Made by a program: the position numbers and the translations under genes
DNA from: a virus
Strand: one strand, 5' to 3'
Length of the DNA: 29,624 nt
Virus record (IMG/VR): IMGVR_UViG_3300030106_003149
Coordinates: 1-29,624 of that record
Shown here: in pieces, positions 5,916 to 13,400 of the stretch
Layout of the letters: every line of letters starts with the position of its first letter
How positions within the stretch are numbered: the stretch's first letter is position 1
The notes under the pieces: model-generated
Seen by the model: the letters and a program-made list of their open reading frames with translations, nothing else
Database searches by the model: none
Told to the model about the DNA's origin: nothing

Positions 5916-6000
5916 ATGGCCTGTCTGGTATGAGGTGTCCATCCCACGGCCCCTGTTCCTTCCCCGTAGCAACCGCAGGGGTCAGGGCATGTCTGCCAGC

Positions 6001-6029
6001 AGGCCATCCTATTGCAGGCCATCCTATTG
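6001..6029 (+). repeat. 14-base tandem duplication at a gene start
   Basis: AGGCCATCCTATTG occurs at 6001-6014 and again at 6016-6029, a tandem unit of 15 bases. Each copy carries an AGG followed at a suitable spacing by TTG, so the duplication doubles the possible start site of the nuclease-like gene. It keeps the reading frame. Confidence 0.8.
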
Positions 6030-6491
6030 ATTGAACTGAATCTCGCTGAGCAAAAGCTGGCGCAATATCTGGCTCAACAGAGATATAGAGCTGGGCGCAG
6101 AGCTGGCATAGAAGACCGGCAGATTGGACCTCAGTCGTCTTACGAGACCGATCTCCAGGGGATCGCAGCCGAGATTGCGGTAGCCAAGACTCTCAACGTC
6201 TACCCCGACCTCGAGGTTGGTCACACCCCCGACGCAGATCTGATGACTCGCGACGGACGGCAGCTCGACGTTAAGGCGACGAAGTATTCAACCGGCCATC
6301 TTCTTGCAGCACCCTGGAAGGATAAAGGTGGGGCAGTTGACGAATACGTGCTTGTTGTCGGCAAATTCCCGCGCTACCGCATCGCTGGAGTAATGAGCCG
6401 GGACGAGCTGCTTCGGGACGAACGACTGAAGGACCTCGGCCACGGCAGGGGATATGCCGCAACACAGGCAGAGCTTCACAGGTTGAAGTAG
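6012..6491 (+). CDS. Putative PD-(D/E)XK superfamily nuclease
   Basis: This protein of up to 159 residues has a compact restriction-endonuclease-like core. Helix residues QGIAAEIAVAKTL carry Glu54, followed by DADLMTRDGRQLDVKAT with Asp74/Asp76 and the Asp86-Val-Lys88 motif, then beta strands (VDEYVLVVGKF, YRIAGVMSRDELL). This E...D...DxK order is that of small phage nucleases and Holliday-junction-type enzymes; no specific family is assigned. There is no early ATG. TTG 6012 and TTG 6027 both lie eight bases behind an AGG, one in each copy of a 15-base duplication, and the second would give 154 residues. A short upstream frame (ATG 5989) ends at the TGA 6028-6030, so its translation could couple to TTG 6027. 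The 3' end overlaps the convergent gene by 16 bases. Confidence 0.6.
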   Translation: MQAILLIELNLAEQKLAQYLAQQRYRAGRRAGIEDRQIGPQSSYETDLQGIAAEIAVAKTLNVYPDLEVGHTPDADLMTRDGRQLDVKATKYSTGHLLAAPWKDKGGAVDEYVLVVGKFPRYRIAGVMSRDELLRDERLKDLGHGRGYAATQAELHRLK

Positions 6492-6928
6492 ATTGCCATG
6501 GCGAATATCGCAACAGCGGTCACGGCACACACGATGCCCATGATCTGCCCGATTTCTTGCCACATCTCACGGCGCTTTTTTAACTTCGCGTTTAGAGCCT
6601 TCATCTCTTTTTCGTGCGCGAGCCTGTCATCCTCCAGAATCTGCTGGTAGTTGCGCCAGACCTCTGGCATTTGCGCCATGAGGCAAGCATCTTTGAGAGC
6701 GGCCTCCATGCTCTTTTGACGCTTGATAAGAAGGCTCATATTAAAAGCCTCTTTCGGAGAGACGCGCTTTCTTTTCTGCTTCGCCTCAAGCGCTCGAATC
6801 TGTGCGCTGGCGTCAGCGAATCTGCCAAGAATTGCTTCGGCGTTTCCGCGACTTTCTCTTAGCGTGGCGATTCCACTATTAATTCCGTTCAGGATCGCAA
6901 TGCCAGCAGTAATCGACTCGATGATCAT
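6476..6928 (-). CDS. Hypothetical coiled-coil protein with C-terminal membrane segment
   Basis: This 150-residue protein is the last gene of the minus-strand block. Residues 1-23 are an amphipathic, hydrophobic leader (MIIESITAGIAILNGINSGI). Residues 25-122 are charged and helical with coiled-coil character (LEAKQKRKRVSPKEAF, DDRLAHEKEMKALNAKLKKRREM). Residues 128-148 form one transmembrane helix (GQIMGIVCAVTAVAIFAMAIYF). A membrane-anchored rod of this type fits a spanin, a holin accessory or an ejected membrane protein. It starts at ATG 6928, overlapping the previous gene by four bases, and ends against the convergent nuclease-like gene with no obvious terminator. The topology is clear; the function is unproven. 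Confidence 0.7.
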   Translation of the reverse strand: MIIESITAGIAILNGINSGIATLRESRGNAEAILGRFADASAQIRALEAKQKRKRVSPKEAFNMSLLIKRQKSMEAALKDACLMAQMPEVWRNYQQILEDDRLAHEKEMKALNAKLKKRREMWQEIGQIMGIVCAVTAVAIFAMAIYFNL

Positions 6929-7149
6929 GCGTCTACCTGTATGGTGGAGTTGGTGATCAAAGACGCAACATCAAGCTTTCCACGCTCAAGCGTGTAGATC
7001 GTGACTTCTTGAATTGTTTCGACGCGCCGGAGTCCGCGTGTCTGGAGGGTCATGCCCTCGTTCTTGCCGGTCGCAGCGACCTCGAGGGTGTCTACTTTGC
7101 GCTGGGCGAGGGTTTGCCAGGAGATGGCAGGCTCAATTTGCCCTACCAA
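6925..7149 (-). CDS. Small hypothetical protein, 74 residues, TTG start
   Basis: This 74-residue frame starts at TTG 7149 (complement), which is preceded by TTTAGGG on the minus strand at good spacing. It ends with an ATGA overlap into the next gene. The protein is soluble and rich in beta-type residues (VDTLEVAATGKNEGMTLQTRG, VETIQEVTIYTLERG). I do not recognise a family. Its place between two membrane proteins suggests it belongs to the same lysis or ejection module. Confidence 0.6.
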   Translation of the reverse strand: MVGQIEPAISWQTLAQRKVDTLEVAATGKNEGMTLQTRGLRRVETIQEVTIYTLERGKLDVASLITNSTIQVDA

Positions 7150-7155
7150 AATGCC

Positions 7156-7470
7156 CTAAACATGTTTGGGGATAAGCCGATTGATGCGCTCCCTCCACTC
7201 GAGTCCTTGAGCATCGCCTTCTCTAGCCTTGCGCCTCACACGATCCGCGAATAACAGCTCATGCGGACTTTCGAGGAACAGCACCGATGCAGCCGTAGCG
7301 TTAAACAGGACCGAAGCGGCGAATCCAAGTCCCATTAGCACTAGCACCGGAATCCTGAAATACCAGCCGTAATCGGTGCGTTGCGTGTGCAGCTCCACAG
7401 CCTTCGCGACAGCGAACACAAGCATGGTGGCAAAGATCGGGATGGCAACGGCCAGGATTAAAATGATCAT
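7156..7470 (-). CDS. Small two-helix membrane protein, conserved phage type
   Basis: This 104-residue protein has transmembrane helices at about 3-24 (ILILAVAIPIFATMLVFAVAKA) and 40-66, with the conserved-looking stretch DYGWYFRIPVLVLMGLGF between and into the second. A positively charged C-terminal tail follows (ADRVRRKAREGD, EWRERINRLIPKHV). Similar proteins with a GWYFRIP motif and an SVLFLE.P..LLF end are common in podovirus structural and lysis regions, but I know of no proven role. A holin-like or inner-membrane ejection role is possible. ATG 7470 overlaps the stop of the giant gene as ATGA, so translation is coupled. Confidence 0.75.
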   Translation of the reverse strand: MIILILAVAIPIFATMLVFAVAKAVELHTQRTDYGWYFRIPVLVLMGLGFAASVLFNATAASVLFLESPHELLFADRVRRKAREGDAQGLEWRERINRLIPKHV

Positions 7471-10400
7471 TTCGCCGCAGTCCTGTATCTGACGTTGAAC
7501 CGGTCGTAGATTGACTCCATTTCCTGGCGAAGTTTTTTGATTCGGTTGCGATTCGCCTCAGTGTTCGGGCTGTCTTGCAGTGTGCGAATTGCATCTCGCC
7601 GCGCCTTCAGGGCCTTGTCTGCCTGCCGCATTTGCAGCGGCATCTCCGTGTAGTAGCGCTGAGATTGCCTCCTCAAGAGCTTTCTACGTTCTTCAGGTGT
7701 GCCTTTTTTCCAGCCCCTCTCAGCCATCCTCAGATCTCGGCGATTGGCGTAATACGTTGTTTGATCCACGTACTCAGAGGGTTCAAAAATAAACTTGCGA
7801 AGGATCGGGGTGTCGCTGAACCGAGCCTCATCGGCTGTTGGCTCAGTCACTTTTGCCGCAGTGTCGAACGCATCGACCGCGAATCGTCCAGCACCACCGA
7901 ATACCCAATCGAAAATGTGCTGAATACGGTCAGGTGAAAAATCAGCCCAACTGTCCTCATATTGAGTGCCGCCGCCCGCCGCATTGGCGAGCTTGCTGAT
8001 AGCCTTAAAGGCCTCGAAGGTCCCTCGCTTTCCGGTCGAAGATGCGGGTTCATCGACATACGGATTTTCCCGCGTGATCGGAGCGCCGAAGAAGTTAAGG
8101 TTTGCGATCTGCTCACCGCCAAATTCTAGGATGTCAGGGAGCAGACCCATTATCGCTTCCCCTGCAGACTGTATAGCCGGAGCGTTTTCGCTTGTGGTGT
8201 GAAGCTCAACCGGAGCAAAGTGCCGCATGCCTGTGCCGACAAGAGCTGCAGCGCCTTCAGCAGCGGTTCGAGTGCCGGTGATCTGTTCTGCTAACACCCG
8301 GCCCAGCGTGTGGAACCAGCCATAGCCGTAAGGCATGGGGATCCCGATAGCATTTTTTCCGTCCGCCATCACCACGTAATTGTGATTCAGGACGTGGGGG
8401 CGAATGTCCTTGTAGATAGGCTCTCCGTCTTCGTCGTCATCAGACAGCATCAGATTGAGCATTGTCTGGCCGAACCCAAGACCGACCAACCCCATGACGA
8501 CTTTCCTGGCGGCATAGACCTTGCCAGCATTGCCTGTCTTACCTTCAGCTCCCTTACGCATCACTGCGTTGAAGAGGTTTACATTGCCCTGAAGCGCAGC
8601 GTTAAAAAACATGTACCCGATGTTGATCAGGCTTGAATATTCACCCTTCCTATTAAAATTAGTGCTTATGTCTTTAGCCAGGGTAGCTGCATCAAGACGC
8701 GGGACTCCCTGTTTCCTCGCCTCGATGTAGCTGCTCAGCCGAAACGAGTTCTCTGTGGCCTGGTTGTACAGCTCTACACCATCGACCACCCACTTGGCAG
8801 CTCGACGCGCCTTAGCCGTTTTCGATTCCCCAACGTCCTTGAGCATGCTTTCGATGCGACCGCGCTGCTCTTCGAGGTCTCGGAATGTGGCCATCCCCGT
8901 CTGCGCGCCGTCCTCGATGAACTCCTTAGCCCATCGGAACATTTCGCGCTTGGATTCTGGGATGGCCTCCTCTTCTTTGCCCTCTCTTCGAGCCTGTCGA
9001 TTCCGCTCTACGTGCCGTTGATAGGCCATGAATCCTCGGCCAGCATCCCACGCGCCGGTCATAATTTTGCTGACGATCCCGTCTGTGCCTTGCAGGCGCC
9101 CGCCGAATACTTCGGTTTCAGATAGCGCGTACACCAGCGCCGTCTGTGCATCCCTCAGCGGATTGATCAGACCCCAACTGGGGTTCCAGTTGATCAACAT
9201 GTTCCTGCGAAAATTTTGGAATTTCGACAGACCGGTCATCACTTTGCCGAAGACCTCGAGCGAGGAGTTAAGCAGCGCAGGGCTGGCTTCTTGCAGCGAC
9301 CTGTTCAGCTCCTCGTCCTTAACTTCGATCCAGTGGCTCAGTCCGTCGCGCTTAATCTCGATGTACCGGGCCGTATCAGGATCTCGAGGATGTCGCTCCG
9401 ATCTCATCTCCGATTCGGATTTGGTGTTAGCCCCCTCATCGACCGGCATGAAACCTGTGTGCCATACATTCCAGGCACTCTCATCCTGGTTTTGTTCCAT
9501 TAGTGCAAGTAGGCGTTGGGCGACTGAATTTCTTTCGCCCCGAATAATTTTCCCTTCGGCGTCCATGATCGATCTGAGGAACGGGCTGGCAGCTTCTGTC
9601 GTCCTGCCCCTCAGCTTGCGGCTTTCTCTGCCCGAAATGTTGAATCCCTGGCTGGTCGCAGCACTGATCTCGGAGCCATCCTGATCGGCAAAACCTTTTA
9701 GAGGAACGTAGTACTGGTACGTTGATTCCCAGCCTGCGCGGCCACGCTCATCGAGTAGCCCCTGATTGACCATGTTCTCGCGCATTTTCGCGAGCATGTT
9801 CCAAACGATCTTGGCAGTCCGCTCAAGACCTTCGTGCTTGCCCTCTTCTTTGAAGGCCTCAACACGAGCATTGGCCTCGGCAGTAGTCACGCCTGACCCA
9901 GTTTCCTGAAATCTGAGAGGAGCATTCTCCTCGGCCTCGAGGCGAGCTTCCTGATTCTCGATCCTTGTCCCAAGCGCCTTGGTGGCAGTCTCATCCGCTG
10001 CCTCCTCGAGCGACCGATTTAGATCCTCGATTTTCTTCTCAATGGCAGCTATGCGCTGAGCCTTCCGTTCGCGCTCATTCGCGGCGACAACGACATTACG
10101 TTCTGGCGCATGCATTGCCAGTAGAAACGCATCGAGGTCTTCAATGGTGAGGTTCTCACGGTTGAGAGAATCCACGACATCCTGCACCGGACCCTTCGCC
10201 AGCTCATCTGTTTGGTTCTGTATTCGAGAATGAGACAAATTTTCTCGATACCAAAAGCTGATCTCTGCTGGCAGCTTCTCGAGGCCCATCTTTTTGGCAA
10301 GATGCTCTTCAATGACCCGCCAGGATCGATACCGGTCAAAAAATTGCCGGAGTTTCGGCGCACTAATGATCTTTTGCGCCTCGATGTCTTGAGCCAGATG

Positions 10401-13400
10401 CTCTGCTGCGTTGAGGCCAGCATCATCTGGATCGTTAGCCTTTATGAATTGCGGGGCTTCGACTTCGACTTCGGCTTCGGCGAATCCGGTGCTATCGGCG
10501 GACTCAGTCGAAACAGCTTCTTCAACAGCATATTCGTTTTCAGTCGCTTCTCTTGTTGCGTTGGCTCTGATCGCCGCATCCAATTTCTCCCTATTGATTC
10601 CTTCGCCTTCGTACCATGGCACGCCCTCCTTGTAGTCCGTTACCTTAAATCCAGGGGGCGTAATTCCGTCTTTTCTCTTGGCCTTCATTTCGCTTAACAG
10701 CGCGTCGAAGCCATTGCGGTCAAATCGATAGACCTGACCCTCCGAGTCCGGGTACAAAAAATACGGAGTGCCATCGGCGTCACGAGCGTAGGTCGTTCCG
10801 TAAGCAAATCGGTTTTGGCGACCTTCGGGTGCGCCGAGGAAGGCATAAGGCGAAGAAGATCCTCGTATTTCTTCGATCAATCCCTTCATCGTCGGGTGTG
10901 CGACGACTTGACCCGACTGTAGGACCCAGGATTCCCAGTGATAGCGGGCTAGACTTGCGTCTTCCGGTCGTCCTAACTTCGCATAAAGCTCAACGATCCG
11001 CCTCTGCATTGAGGTCTCAAGCGCCTCATATCTGGCCAGCCCATGCAGCGCGTCAAACTCCATCGCGATGTCATCATAGATAAGTTTTCCGTACCGGCCT
11101 GCGTCGTACATATGGTTGAGCTGTATTCGATCAAGGACCAGTACGTCGGAACGGCCGGTCATCATCATAATGAAGCTGAAAACTTTATTGTCGATTCCAA
11201 TCGACCGGGTCAGACCCTGGAATTGCCTGCGCGCCTCAGAGGATGGAACGGACCTATCCGCTATCAGATTGTGAATTCTCTCGAGAACGGAAATGCCCTC
11301 GTCATCCTGTTCGCTTAGCTTTTGCATCATCTTGCCGAAATCATTGGCGTTCGAGACGCCGCTACGTCCGAAGCTCCCTTCGGGGATCGCGTCGCCGACT
11401 GCTGATCGCCACCTGGCTACGTCTTCTGTGCCGAAATCCCCATTAAGCGCGCCATCTATCGCCTCATCGACAACGCTTCGGTTTCCACCGCTAGTTAACA
11501 GATCAACGAATGCAGCTTCTTGCGAAGACGCGGTGAGCATTCTCGATAGGCTTCCCCATAGAAGGAGCTTTGCAGTAGCTTCAGGACCGGCCTCCCCGCT
11601 GATGTAGAGATCGCCAAGCTCTGCCGCCATGGCCATCCCCTCGTCAGCCGCAGCACGCTGCTCTTCCGTCAGGGCAGAATGCGTCGTCGCCCATTCGTCA
11701 ATGTCCGCAGTCTGTTCAATTAGTTTGTACGGCGGACGTAGAGTTTGATTCGATCCTGAGAGATCTCGCTCGAACCGCAACCAGTCCCGTTGAGACGCCA
11801 GTGGATCGGGGTGCCTGTCACGTAATTCCTGCAGCGCCTCGAGCTGAGCAGTCGCGTTGCCTGGGTGAATAATTCTAGTGAGAGCCGGTCTGCCACGAAC
11901 ATTCCCCGAAGATCGCCGGAACAGGTACTCCCGCTCAGCAGTGATGTAAAGGATAGGATCGTTGAGCTGCCTCTCGGTCAGAGCCGGGTTAGCGGCCCCA
12001 TAGGAATTGATGTATCGGCCAATCTCGGCCTTGAGCGCGGGAGTCGGATCCCAGAGGTCGATGTCTTCCTCAAAAAAAGCGTCGATTAAATCGCCGACGT
12101 AGTCGAATCCTAGAAACCCTTCGCGATCCAAGGCAGTCCAAAGACGACGCAGGGGAGGAGGTAAATCACCGCGATTTGCGTCGTCATAGGTCTCGTTAGC
12201 GATGCCCGCCTTCTTCAGGTCTGCAATCATTTGCTCCCGAAGATGAGGCGCGTTAGGGAATTGCCGGTATGCGCTTACCCGCGCAGAGTCAGGTCTGTCA
12301 GCCTTAATAAATTGTGGATCACTCGGTTTGCTCCCGAAAACACCGTACTCAGACTTCCTCATCGAGACGATTGAGGCTATGGCCTCGACTTTGTTGTATC
12401 CGCCAGCCAGTTCCTCATTGGTTTCCGCGTCATACCACCATTGATATTGCCGATCATAGAAAATCGACCGGACATCACCGTCCGCAAAATGCAGTTCCCA
12501 TGCCCCGTCGTATGAAAAATTTTCGCCTTTTTTGACCTTTGGATTTTCATCATCCGGCATTGAGACTCGAGGGCTGAACACCTCTTCTGCAGCCGGTTCT
12601 GCCGCGACTTCCGCCACAGGTTCTGCTACACCAATAGCCGAATAGCGCGAGGCGCCATCATCGAAGGAGCGGGAAACCCTGCCCGATGCAATCAAGGAAT
12701 CAAGCGCAGCCTGCGCCTGATCCTCATTCTCGACCTCACCGACACGCTCGACCACATTCTCAAGACTTGTCGCGCCTTCTGCTACCGCGTCAAAGACGGC
12801 GGCGTTTATCGCGTCAAATTGTCCAGGATCGACCCCGTCTTCATCTTCCCTCGGTCGCGCCAACTCGGTATCGGCTGGTTCGACTCGAGGGCTGACTTCG
12901 CCATCGACTCCAGCTCCTCGTCCGTCTTGAACTTCAGCGCCTCCGGGGAGGGGCGGTGGCCGAAGGTCTCCACGTACTTCGCGAGGTTGGGAGGAAGGTC
13001 CACCCGTTTCAGCGTCCGTTTGGCCATCGAAGATTTCCCTCGTAGTTGCAGTCGGATTCTCTCTAATTTCGGTCAAAAGAGCATGTGCCAGCGGGGCATT
13101 TTCTTTTACGAGATCAGGATCGCTGATCATCAGCGTGCCAAGCTGTGCAAAAACCTCTCTCTTCGCTACGTCCACACTAGCCTGACCAGTTCCGCCTGCA
13201 GCCCTCTCGGCTTCCACCTCGGCAAGCAAACTATTGAGCGGATAAGCGAACACTTTGCCTAGAGTTGTTCCGGCTTCCCACTGATCGAACACCTCGGACA
13301 TGATGTCACCCATCTCGACATCAATCGAATCCTCGTCAATCCGCAATGACAGGCCCGGAAGCTGATTCGTGTACCCGTTTGCGTTGTCTGCCGCATGCAT

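Noticed and set aside
5940-5986. CCCCTG...CAGGGG inverted repeat as a terminator
   Set aside because: A six-base stem with a large loop and no following T-run; not a convincing intrinsic terminator.
6470-6500. Expected bidirectional terminator between convergent genes
   Set aside because: The two coding regions overlap by 16 bases and no stem with T-runs on either side could be found.
9028-9684. 218-codon plus-strand frame opposite the giant gene
   Set aside because: Ser/Leu/Pro-rich antisense shadow, with the conserved giant protein sequence on the other strand and no ribosome binding site or operon context.
10049-10426. 125-codon minus-strand frame inside the giant gene
   Set aside because: Composition rich in Arg, Ser, Trp and Met and no coding-like third-position pattern; it is a shadow of the giant frame, unlike the nested frame at 12806-13027.
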